Assembly (NCBI RefSeq): GCF_964204645.1
Contig: NC_134028.1
Span: 124,001-188,000, forward strand
Length of the DNA stretch: 64,000 nucleotides
Direction of reading: 5' to 3'
DNA from: Tubulanus polymorphus
Lineage: Eukaryota; Nemertea; Palaeonemertea; Tubulaniformes; Tubulanidae
Part shown: piece after piece, positions 24,583 to 36,722 of the stretch
How positions within the stretch are numbered: the first letter of the stretch is position 1
Layout: every line of letters begins with the position of its first letter
Notes under the pieces: model-generated
Seen by the model: the letters and a program-made list of their open reading frames with translations, nothing else
Databases searched by the model: none
What the model was told of the DNA's origin: nothing
Translations under genes and position numbers: made by a program

Positions 24583-27500
24583 CTATCATTTCAGATCGAG
24601 TCCATCATCTTCAGGAGCATAAATAGCCATAAAATTCTTAATCTTTCCACCTATCTATTTGAAATCAGTTCAATACGCCTTTACACATCTTTTCAGATTG
24701 AATCCATCATCTTCAGAACCAAAAGCAGCCAGAAAATTCTTAATCTTTCCACCTATCTATTTGAAATCAGTTCAATACGCCTTAGCCCATCTTTTCAGAT
24801 TGAGTCCATCATCTTCAGAACCAAAGGCAGCCAGAAAATTCTGATTCTTTCCACCCATCTATTTGAAATCAGTTCAGTTCACCCTAACCCATCAATTAAG
24901 GTAGAATTCATCATCTTTAGGACCCTATTTTGCAAGAAAAATCTGTATCTTTCAGTCCATCTACTCGAAATCAGTTCAGTCTACCTTAACCTATCATTTC
25001 AGATCGAGTCCATCATCTTCAGGAGCACAAATAGCCACGAAATTCTTAATCTTTCCACCTATCTATTTGAAATCAGTTCAATACGCCTTAACACATCTTT
25101 TCAGATTGAATCCATCATCTTCAGAACCAAAAGCAGCCAGAAAATTCTGATTCTTTCAACCTGTCTATTTGAAATCAGTTCAGTACACCCTAACCCATCA
25201 TTTAAGATAGAACTCATCATCTTTAGGACCCTATTTTGCAATAAAAATCTGTGTCTTTCAGTCCATCTGCTCGAAATCAGTTCAGTTTACCTTAACCTAT
25301 CATTTCAGATCGAGTCCATCATCTTCAGGAGCATAAATAGCCAGAAAATTCTTAATCTTTCCACCTATCTATTTGAAATCAGTTCAATACGCCTTAACAC
25401 ATCTTTTCAGATTGAATCCATCATCTTCAGAACCAAAAGCAGCCAGAAAATTCTTAATCTTTCAACCTATCTATTTGAAATCAGTTCAGTACACCCTAAC
25501 CCATAAATTAAGATAGAATTCATCATCTTTAGGACCCTATTTTGCAAGAAAAATCTGTATCTTTCAGTCCATCTACTCGAAATCAGTTCAGTTTACCCTA
25601 ACCCTATCATTTCAGATCGAGTCCATCATCTTCAGGAGCATAAATAGCCAGAAAATTCTTAATCTTTCCACCTATCTATTTGAAATCAGTTCAATACGCC
25701 TTAACACATCTTTTCAGATTGAATCCATCATCTTCAGAACCAAAAGCAGCCAGAAAATTCTTAATCTTTCAACCTATCTATTTGAAATCAGTTCAGTACA
25801 CCCTAACCCATAAATTAAGATAGAATTCATCATCTTTAGGACCCTATTTTGCAAGAAAAATCTGTATCTTTCAGTCCATCTGCTCGAAATCAGTTCAGTT
25901 TACCTTAACCTATCATTTCAGATCGAGTCCATCATCTTCAGGAGCATAAATAGCCATAAAATTCTTAATCTTTCCACCTATCTATTTGAAATCAGTTCAA
26001 TACGCCTTAACACATCTTTTCAGATTGAATCCATCATCTTCAGAACCAAAAGCAGCCAGAAAATTCTTAATCTTTCCACCTATCTATTTGAAATCAGTTC
26101 AATACGCCTTAGCCCATCTTTTCAGATTGAGTCCATCATCTTCAGAACCAAAGGCAGCCAGAAAATTCTGATTCTTTCCACCCATCTATTTGAAATCAGT
26201 TCAGTTCACCCTAACCCATCAATTAAGGTAGAATTCATCATCTTTAGGACCCTATTTTGCAAGAAAAATCTGTATCTTTCAGTCCATCTACTCGAAATCA
26301 GTTCAGTCTACCTTAACCTATCATTTCAGATCGAGTCCATCATCTTCAGGAGCATAAATAGCCACGAAATTCTTAATCTTTCCACCTATCTATTTGAAAT
26401 CAGTTCAATACGCCTTAACACATCTTTTCAGATTGAATCCATCATCTTCAGAACCAAAAGCAGCCAGAAAATTCTGATTCTTTCAACCTGTCTATTTGAA
26501 ATCAGTTCAGTACACCCTAACCCATCATTTAAGATAGAACTCATCATCTTTAGGACCCTATTTTGCAATAAAAATCTGTGTCTTTCAGTCCATCTGCTCG
26601 AAATCAGTTCAGTTTACCTTAACCTATCATTTCAGATCGAGTCCATCATCTTCAGGAGCATAAATAGTCAGAAAATTCTTAATCTTTCCACCTATCTATT
26701 TGAAATCAGTTCAATACGCCTTAGCCCATCATTTCAGATCGAGTCCATCATCTTCAGGAGCATAAATAGCCAGAAAATTCTTAATCTTTCCACCTATCCA
26801 TTTGAAATCAGTTCAATACGCCTTAACCCATCTTTTCAGATTGAATCCATCATCTTCAGAACCAAAAGCAGCAAGAAAATTCTGATTCTTTCAACCTATC
26901 TATTTGAAATCAGTTCAGTACACCCTAACCCATCAATTAAGATAGAACTCATCATCTTTAGGACCCTATTTTGCAAGAAAAATCTGTATCTTTTAGTCCA
27001 TCAGCTCGAAATCAGTTCAGTTTACCTTAACCTATCATTTCAGATCGAGTCCATCATCTTCAGGAGCATAAATAGCCAGAAAATTCTTAATCTTTCCACC
27101 TATCTATTTGAAATCAGTTCAATACGCCTTAGCCCATCTTTTCAGATTGAGTCCATCATCTTCAGAACCAAAGGCAGCCAGAAAATTCTGATTCTTTCCA
27201 CCCATCTATTTGAAATCAGTTCAGTTCACCCTAACCCATCAATTAAGGTAGAATTCATCATCTTTAGGACCCTATTTTGCAAGAAAAATCTGTATCTTTC
27301 AGTCCATCTACTCGAAATCAGATCAGTCTACCTTAACCTATCATTTCAGATCGAGTCCATCATCTTCAGGAGCATAAATAGCCACGAAATTCTTAATCTT
27401 TCCACCTATCTATTTGAAATCAGTTCAATACGCCTTAACACATCTTTTCAGATTGAATCCATCATCTTCAGAACCAAAAGCAGCCAGAAAATTCTGATTC

Positions 27501-27643
27501 TTTCAACCTGTCTATTTGAAATCAGTTCAGTACACCCTAACCCATCATTTAAGATAGAACTCATCATCTTTAGGACCCTATTTTGCAAGAAAAATCTGTA
27601 TCTTTCAGTCCATCTGCTCGAAATCAGTTCAGTTTACCTTAAC
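24583..27643 (+). repeat. 30-monomer higher-order unit, copy 1 (3,061 bp)
   Basis: It starts with the CCATAAAATTC tetramer (24583-24990). It contains one 103-bp monomer (25501-25603) and the chimeric A/A junction near 26724. Other markers are CCTTTACACATC, GAGCACAAATAG, AATAAAAATCTGTGTC, AATAGTCAG and AAAAGCAGCAAG. Thirty monomers with one extra base give 3,061 bp. Confidence 0.88.
25501..25603 (+). repeat. 103-bp C monomer, copy 1
   Basis: The monomer end reads TACCCTAACCC before TATCATTTCAG, where other copies have TACCTTAACC: one T-to-C change plus one extra C. It shifts the monomer register by one base for everything downstream. It also creates ACCCTAACCCTA, an exact two-repeat match to (CCCTAA)n. 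Confidence 0.93.
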
Positions 27644-30600
27644 CTATCATTTCAGATCGAGTCCATCATCTTCAGGAGCATAAATAGCCATAAAATTCTT
27701 AATCTTTCCACCTATCTATTTGAAATCAGTTCAATACGCCTTTACACATCTTTTCAGATTGAATCCATCATCTTCAGAACCAAAAGCAGCCAGAAAATTC
27801 TTAATCTTTCCACCTATCTATTTGAAATCAGTTCAATACGCCTTAGCCCATCTTTTCAGATTGAGTCCATCATCTTCAGAACCAAAGGCAGCCAGAAAAT
27901 TCTGATTCTTTCCACCCATCTATTTGAAATCAGTTCAGTTCACCCTAACCCATCAATTAAGGTAGAATTCATCATCTTTAGGACCCTATTTTGCAAGAAA
28001 AATCTGTATCTTTCAGTCCATCTACTCGAAATCAGTTCAGTCTACCTTAACCTATCATTTCAGATCGAGTCCATCATCTTCAGGAGCACAAATAGCCACG
28101 AAATTCTTAATCTTTCCACCTATCTATTTGAAATCAGTTCAATACGCCTTAACACATCTTTTCAGATTGAATCCATCATCTTCAGAACCAAAAGCAGCCA
28201 GAAAATTCTGATTCTTTCAACCTGTCTATTTGAAATCAGTTCAGTACACCCTAACCCATCATTTAAGATAGAACTCATCATCTTTAGGACCCTATTTTGC
28301 AATAAAAATCTGTGTCTTTCAGTCCATCTGCTCGAAATCAGTTCAGTTTACCTTAACCTATCATTTCAGATCGAGTCCATCATCTTCAGGAGCATAAATA
28401 GCCAGAAAATTCTTAATCTTTCCACCTATCTATTTGAAATCAGTTCAATACGCCTTAACACATCTTTTCAGATTGAATCCATCATCTTCAGAACCAAAAG
28501 CAGCCAGAAAATTCTTAATCTTTCAACCTATCTATTTGAAATCAGTTCAGTACACCCTAACCCATAAATTAAGATAGAATTCATCATCTTTAGGACCCTA
28601 TTTTGCAAGAAAAATCTGTATCTTTCAGTCCATCTACTCGAAATCAGTTCAGTTTACCCTAACCCTATCATTTCAGATCGAGTCCATCATCTTCAGGAGC
28701 ATAAATAGCCAGAAAATTCTTAATCTTTCCACCTATCTATTTGAAATCAGTTCAATACGCCTTAACACATCTTTTCAGATTGAATCCATCATCTTCAGAA
28801 CCAAAAGCAGCCAGAAAATTCTTAATCTTTCAACCTATCTATTTGAAATCAGTTCAGTACACCCTAACCCATAAATTAAGATAGAATTCATCATCTTTAG
28901 GACCCTATTTTGCAAGAAAAATCTGTATCTTTCAGTCCATCTGCTCGAAATCAGTTCAGTTTACCTTAACCTATCATTTCAGATCGAGTCCATCATCTTC
29001 AGGAGCATAAATAGCCATAAAATTCTTAATCTTTCCACCTATCTATTTGAAATCAGTTCAATACGCCTTAACACATCTTTTCAGATTGAATCCATCATCT
29101 TCAGAACCAAAAGCAGCCAGAAAATTCTTAATCTTTCCACCTATCTATTTGAAATCAGTTCAATACGCCTTAGCCCATCTTTTCAGATTGAGTCCATCAT
29201 CTTCAGAACCAAAGGCAGCCAGAAAATTCTGATTCTTTCCACCCATCTATTTGAAATCAGTTCAGTTCACCCTAACCCATCAATTAAGGTAGAATTCATC
29301 ATCTTTAGGACCCTATTTTGCAAGAAAAATCTGTATCTTTCAGTCCATCTACTCGAAATCAGTTCAGTCTACCTTAACCTATCATTTCAGATCGAGTCCA
29401 TCATCTTCAGGAGCATAAATAGCCACGAAATTCTTAATCTTTCCACCTATCTATTTGAAATCAGTTCAATACGCCTTAACACATCTTTTCAGATTGAATC
29501 CATCATCTTCAGAACCAAAAGCAGCCAGAAAATTCTGATTCTTTCAACCTGTCTATTTGAAATCAGTTCAGTACACCCTAACCCATCATTTAAGATAGAA
29601 CTCATCATCTTTAGGACCCTATTTTGCAATAAAAATCTGTGTCTTTCAGTCCATCTGCTCGAAATCAGTTCAGTTTACCTTAACCTATCATTTCAGATCG
29701 AGTCCATCATCTTCAGGAGCATAAATAGTCAGAAAATTCTTAATCTTTCCACCTATCTATTTGAAATCAGTTCAATACGCCTTAGCCCATCATTTCAGAT
29801 CGAGTCCATCATCTTCAGGAGCATAAATAGCCAGAAAATTCTTAATCTTTCCACCTATCCATTTGAAATCAGTTCAATACGCCTTAACCCATCTTTTCAG
29901 ATTGAATCCATCATCTTCAGAACCAAAAGCAGCAAGAAAATTCTGATTCTTTCAACCTATCTATTTGAAATCAGTTCAGTACACCCTAACCCATCAATTA
30001 AGATAGAACTCATCATCTTTAGGACCCTATTTTGCAAGAAAAATCTGTATCTTTTAGTCCATCAGCTCGAAATCAGTTCAGTTTACCTTAACCTATCATT
30101 TCAGATCGAGTCCATCATCTTCAGGAGCATAAATAGCCAGAAAATTCTTAATCTTTCCACCTATCTATTTGAAATCAGTTCAATACGCCTTAGCCCATCT
30201 TTTCAGATTGAGTCCATCATCTTCAGAACCAAAGGCAGCCAGAAAATTCTGATTCTTTCCACCCATCTATTTGAAATCAGTTCAGTTCACCCTAACCCAT
30301 CAATTAAGGTAGAATTCATCATCTTTAGGACCCTATTTTGCAAGAAAAATCTGTATCTTTCAGTCCATCTACTCGAAATCAGATCAGTCTACCTTAACCT
30401 ATCATTTCAGATCGAGTCCATCATCTTCAGGAGCATAAATAGCCACGAAATTCTTAATCTTTCCACCTATCTATTTGAAATCAGTTCAATACGCCTTAAC
30501 ACATCTTTTCAGATTGAATCCATCATCTTCAGAACCAAAAGCAGCCAGAAAATTCTGATTCTTTCAACCTGTCTATTTGAAATCAGTTCAGTACACCCTA

Positions 30601-30704
30601 ACCCATCATTTAAGATAGAACTCATCATCTTTAGGACCCTATTTTGCAAGAAAAATCTGTATCTTTCAGTCCATCTGCTCGAAATCAGTTCAGTTTACCT
30701 TAAC
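27644..30704 (+). repeat. 30-monomer higher-order unit, copy 2 (tandem with 24583)
   Basis: Every marker of the first copy recurs at +3,061 bp, including the 103-bp monomer and the A/A chimera. I saw no difference between the copies by eye. Divergence begins right after 30704, where the third copy would start: CCAGAAAATTC replaces CCATAAAATTC. Confidence 0.88.
28562..28664 (+). repeat. 103-bp C monomer, copy 2
   Basis: Same TACCCTAACCC end as 25501-25603, 3,061 bp downstream, inside the second 30-monomer unit. Shifts the register a second time. Confidence 0.93.
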
Positions 30705-32438
30705 CTATCATTTCAGATCGAGTCCATCATCTTCAGGAGCATAAATAGCCAGAAAATTCTTAATCTTTCCACCTATCTATTTGAAATCAGTTCAATACGC
30801 CTTAACACATCTTTTCAGATTGAATCCATCATCTTCAGAACCAAAAGCAGCCAGAAAATTCTTAATCTTTCAACCTATCTATTTGAAATCAGTTCAGTAC
30901 ACCCTAACCCATCAATTAAGATAGAATTCATCATCTTTAGGACCCTATTTTGCAAGAAAAATCTGTATCTTTCAGTCCATCTACTCGAAATCAGTTCAGT
31001 TTACCTTAACCTATCATTTCAGATCGAGTCCATCATCTTCAGGAGCATAAATAGCCAGAAAATTCTTAATCTTTCCACCTATCTATTTGAAATCAGTTCA
31101 ATACGCCTTAGCCCATCTTTTCAGATTGAGTCCATCATCTTCAGAACCAAAGGCAGCCAGAAAATTCTGATTCTTTCCACCTATCTATTTGAAATCAGTT
31201 CAGTTCACCCTAACTCATCAATTAAGATAGAATTCATCATCTTTAGGACCCTATTTTGCAAGAAAAATCTGTATCTTTCAGTCCATCTACTCGAAATCAG
31301 TTCAGTTTACCTTAACCTATCATTTCAGATCGAGTTCATCATCTTCAGGAGCATAAATAGCCAGAAAATTCTTAATCTTTCCACCTATCTATTTGAAATC
31401 AGTTCAATACGCCTTAGCCCATCTTTTCAGATTGAGTCCATCATCTTCAGAACCAAAGGCAGCCAGAAAATTCTGATTCTTTCCACCTATCTATTTGAAA
31501 TCAGTTCAGTTCACCCTAACTCATCAATTAAGATAGAATTCATCATCTTTAGGACCCTATTTTGCAAGAAAAATCTGTATCTTTCAGTCCACCTACTCGA
31601 AATCAGTTCAGTTTACCTTAACCTATCATTTCAGATCGAGTCCATCATCTTCAGGAGCATAAATAACCAGAAAATTCTTAATCTTTCAACCTATCTGTTT
31701 GAAATCAGTTTAGTACACCCTAACCCATCAATTAAGATAGAATTCATCATCTTTAGGACCCTATTTTGCAAGAAAAATCTGTATCTTTCAGTCCATCTAC
31801 TCGAAATCAGTTCAGTTTACCTTAACCTATCATTTCAGATCGAGTCCATCATCTTCAGGAGCATAAATAACCAGAAAATTCTTAATCTTTCCACCTATCT
31901 ATTTGAAATCAGTTCAATACGCCTTAGCCCATCTTTTCAGATTCAGTCCATCATCTTCAGAACCAAAGGCAGCCAGAAAATTCTTAATCTTTCCACCTAT
32001 CTGTTTGAAATCAGTTCAGTTCACCCTAACCCATCAATTTAGATAGAATTCATCATCTTTAGGACCCTATTTTGCAAGAAAAACCTGTATCTTTCAGTCC
32101 ATCTGCTCGAAATCAGTTCAGTTTACCTTAACCTATCATTTCAGATCGAGTCCATCATCTTCAGGAGCATAAATAGCCAGAAAATTCTTAATCTTTCCAC
32201 CTATCTATTTGAAATCAGTTCAATACGCCTTAATACATCTTTTCAGATTGAATCCATCATCTTCAGAACCAAAAGCAGCCAGAAAATTCTGATTCTTTCA
32301 ACCTATCTATTTGAAATCAGTTCAGTACACCCTAACCCATCAATTAAGATAGAACTCATCATCTTTAGGACCCTATTTTGCAAGAAAAATCTGTATCTTT
32401 CAGTCCATCTGCTCGAAATCAGTTCAGTTTACCTTAAC
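30705..32438 (+). repeat. Linking trimers and one dimer, 17 monomers
   Basis: Trimers start at 30705, 31011 and 31317, an A'-C dimer at 31623, and trimers at 31827 (C* with AATTTAG) and 32133 (TTAATACATC). Private or rare changes are GAGTTCATC at about 31333, CCACCTACTCG at about 31588 and CAGTTTAGTACACC at about 31707. The trimer at 32133 matches 21523 at +10,610 bp, so the duplicated block probably begins near or slightly before it. Confidence 0.8.
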
Positions 32439-34580
32439 CTATCATTTCAGATCGAGTCCATCATCTTCAGGAGCATAAATAGCCAGAAAATTCTTAATCT
32501 TTCCACCTATCTATTTGAAATCAGTTCAATACGCCTTAACACATCTTTTCAGATTGAATCCATCATCTTCAGAACCAAAAGCAGCCAGAAAATTCTTAAT
32601 CTTTCAACCTATCTATTTGAAATCAGTTCAGTACACCCTAACCCATCAATTAAGATAGAATTAATCATCTTTAGGACCCTATTTTGCAAGAAAAATCTGT
32701 ATCTTTCAGTCCATCTACTCGAAATCAGTTCAGTTTACCTTAACCTATCATTTCAGATCGAGTCCATCATCTTCAGGAGCATAAATAGCCAGAAAATTCT
32801 TAATCTTTCCACCTATCTATTTGAAATCAGTTCAATACGCCTTAACACATCTTTTCAGATTGAATCCATCATCTTCAGAACCAAAAGCAGCCAGAAAATT
32901 CTGATTCTTTCAACCTATCTATTTGAAATCAGTTCAGTACACCCTAACCCATCAATTAAGATAGAACTCATCATCTTTAGGACCCTATTTTGCAAGAAAA
33001 ATCTGTATCTTTCAGTCCATCTGCTCGAAATCAGTTCAGTTTACCTTAACCTATCATTTCAGATCGAGTCCATCATCTTCAGGAGCATAAATAGCCAGAA
33101 AATTCTTAATCTTTCCACCTATCTATTTGAAATCAGTTCAATACGCCTTAACACATCTTTTCAGATTGAATCCATCATCTTCAGAACCAAAAGCAGCCAG
33201 AAAATTCTTAATCTTTCAACCTATCTATTTGAAATCAGTTCAGTACACCCTAACCCATCAATTAAGATAGAATTCATCATCTTTAGGACCCTATTTTGCA
33301 AGAAAAATCTGTATCTTTCAGTCCATCTACTCGAAATCAGTTCAGTTTACCTTAACCTATCATTTCAGATCGAGTCCATCATCTTCAGGAGCATAAATAG
33401 CCAGAAAATTCTGATTCTTTCCACCTATCTATTTGAAATCAGTTCAGTTCACCCTAACCCATCAATTAAGATAGAATTCATCATCTTTAGGACCCTATTT
33501 TGCAAGAAAAATCTGTATCTTTCAGTCCATCTACTCGAAATCAGTTCAGTTTACCTTAACCTATCATTTCAGATCGAGTCCATCATCTTCAGGAGCATAA
33601 ATAGCCAGAAAATTCTTAATCTTTCCACCTATCCATTTGAAATCAGTTCAGTACACCCTAACCCATCAATTAAGATATAATTCATCATCTTTAGGACCCT
33701 ATTTTGCAAGAAAAATCTGTATCTTTCAGTCCATCTACTCGAAATCAGTTCAGTTTACCTTAACCTATCATTTCAGATCGAGTCCATCATCTTCAGGAGC
33801 ATAAATAGCCAGAAAATTCTTAATCTTTCCACCTATCTATTTGAAATCAGTTCAATACGCCTTAGCCCATCTTTTCAGATTGAGTCCATCATCTTCAGAA
33901 CCAAAGGCAGCCAGAAAATTCTGATTCTTTCCACCTATCTATTTGAAATCAGTTCAGTTCACCCTAACTCATCAATTAAGATAGAATTCATCATCTTTAG
34001 GACCCTATTTTGCAAGAAAAATCTGTATCTTTCAGTCCATCTACTCGAAATCAGTTCAGTTTACCTTAACCTATCATTTCAGATCGAGTCCATCATCTTC
34101 AGGAGCATAAATAGCCAGAAAATTCTTAATCTTTCCACCTATCTATTTGAAATCAGTTCAATACGCCTTAGCCCATCTTTTCAGATTGAGTCCATCATCT
34201 TCAGAACCAAAGGCAGCCAGAAAATTCTGATTCTTTCAACCTATCTATTTGAAATCAGTTCAGTTCACCCTAACTCATCAATTAAGATAGAATTCATCAT
34301 CTTTAGGACCCTATTTTGCAAGAAAAATCTGTATCTTTCAGTCCATCTACTCGAAATCAGTTCAGTTTACCTTAACCTATCATTTCAGATCGAGTCCATC
34401 ATCTTCAGGAGCATAAATAACCAGAAAATTCTTAATCTTTCAACCTATCTGTTTGAAATCAGTTCAGTACACCCTAACCCATCAATTAAGATAGAATTCA
34501 TCATCTTTAGGACCCTATTTTGCAAGAAAAATCTGTATCTTTCAGTCCATCTACTCGAAATCAGTTCAGTTTACCTTAAC
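32439..34580 (+). repeat. 21-monomer higher-order unit, copy 2
   Basis: It matches 21829-23970 at +10,610 bp. That offset is 104 monomers plus the two extra bases from the 103-bp monomers in between. Markers GAATTAATCATC (about 32659), the A/B fusion dimer (33357) and AAGATATAATTC (about 33671) are all present. Confidence 0.87.
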
Positions 34581-36722
34581 ATTTCATTTCAGATCGAGTC
34601 CATCATCTTCAGGAGCATAAATAGCCAGAAAATTCTTAATCTTTCCACCTATCTATTTGAAATCAGTTCAATACGCCTTAACACATCTTTTCAGATTGAA
34701 TCCATCATCTTCAGAACCAAAAGCAGCCAGAAAATTCTTAATCTTTCAACCTATCTATTTGAAATCAGTTCAGTACACCCTAACCCATCAATTAAGATAG
34801 AATTAATCATCTTTAGGACCCTATTTTGCAAGAAAAATCTGTATCTTTCAGTCCATCTACTCGAAATCAGTTCAGTTTACCTTAACCTATCATTTCAGAT
34901 CGAGTCCATCATCTTCAGGAGCATAAATAGCCAGAAAATTCTTAATCTTTCCACCTATCTATTTGAAATCAGTTCAATACGCCTTAACACATCTTTTCAG
35001 ATTGAATCCATCATCTTCAGAACCAAAAGCAGCCAGAAAATTCTGATTCTTTCAACCTATCTATTTGAAATCAGTTCAGTACACCCTAACCCATCAATTA
35101 AGATAGAACTCATCATCTTTAGGACCCTATTTTGCAAGAAAAATCTGTATCTTTCAGTCCATCTGCTCGAAATCAGTTCAGTTTACCTTAACCTATCATT
35201 TCAGATCGAGTCCATCATCTTCAGGAGCATAAATAGCCAGAAAATTCTTAATCTTTCCACCTATCTATTTGAAATCAGTTCAATACGCCTTAACACATCT
35301 TTTCAGATTGAATCCATCATCTTCAGAACCAAAAGCAGCCAGAAAATTCTTAATCTTTCAACCTATCTATTTGAAATCAGTTCAGTACACCCTAACCCAT
35401 CAATTAAGATAGAATTCATCATCTTTAGGACCCTATTTTGCAAGAAAAATCTGTATCTTTCAGTCCATCTACTCGAAATCAGTTCAGTTTACCTTAACCT
35501 ATCATTTCAGATCGAGTCCATCATCTTCAGGAGCATAAATAGCCAGAAAATTCTGATTCTTTCCACCTATCTATTTGAAATCAGTTCAGTTCACCCTAAC
35601 CCATCAATTAAGATAGAATTCATCATCTTTAGGACCCTATTTTGCAAGAAAAATCTGTATCTTTCAGTCCATCTACTCGAAATCAGTTCAGTTTACCTTA
35701 ACCTATCATTTCAGATCGAGTCCATCATCTTCAGGAGCATAAATAGCCAGAAAATTCTTAATCTTTCCACCTATCCATTTGAAATCAGTTCAGTACACCC
35801 TAACCCATCAATTAAGATATAATTCATCATCTTTAGGACCCTATTTTGCAAGAAAAATCTGTATCTTTCAGTCCATCTACTCGAAATCAGTTCAGTTTAC
35901 CTTAACCTATCATTTCAGATCGAGTCCATCATCTTCAGGAGCATAAATAGCCAGAAAATTCTTAATCTTTCCACCTATCTATTTGAAATCAGTTCAATAC
36001 GCCTTAGCCCATCTTTTCAGATTGAGTCCATCATCTTCAGAACCAAAGGCAGCCAGAAAATTCTGATTCTTTCCACCTATCTATTTGAAATCAGTTCAGT
36101 TCACCCTAACTCATCAATTAAGATAGAATTCATCATCTTTAGGACCCTATTTTGCAAGAAAAATCTGTATCTTTCAGTCCATCTACTCGAAATCAGTTCA
36201 GTTTACCTTAACCTATCATTTCAGATCGAGTCCATCATCTTCAGGAGCATAAATAGCCAGAAAATTCTTAATCTTTCCACCTATCTATTTGAAATCAGTT
36301 CAATACGCCTTAGCCCATCTTTTCAGATTGAGTCCATCATCTTCAGAACCAAAGGCAGCCAGAAAATTCTGATTCTTTCAACCTATCTATTTGAAATCAG
36401 TTCAGTTCACCCTAACTCATCAATTAAGATAGAATTCATCATCTTTAGGACCCTATTTTGCAAGAAAAATCTGTATCTTTCAGTCCATCTACTCGAAATC
36501 AGTTCAGTTTACCTTAACCTATCATTTCAGATCGAGTCCATCATCTTCAGGAGCATAAATAACCAGAAAATTCTTAATCTTTCAACCTATCTGTTTGAAA
36601 TCAGTTCAGTACACCCTAACCCATCAATTAAGATAGAATTCATCATCTTTAGGACCCTATTTTGCAAGAAAAATCTGTATCTTTCAGTCCATCTACTCGA
36701 AATCAGTTCAGTTTACCTTAAC
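34581..36722 (+). repeat. 21-monomer higher-order unit, copy 3 (tandem with copy 2)
   Basis: It repeats 32439-34580 at +2,142 bp. Its first A starts with ATTTCATTTCAG, the variant that normally opens the next unit type, but then continues with AATAGCCAG like the unit's own first A. The exchange that made this duplication therefore fell inside roughly 34,593-34,622. Confidence 0.87.
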
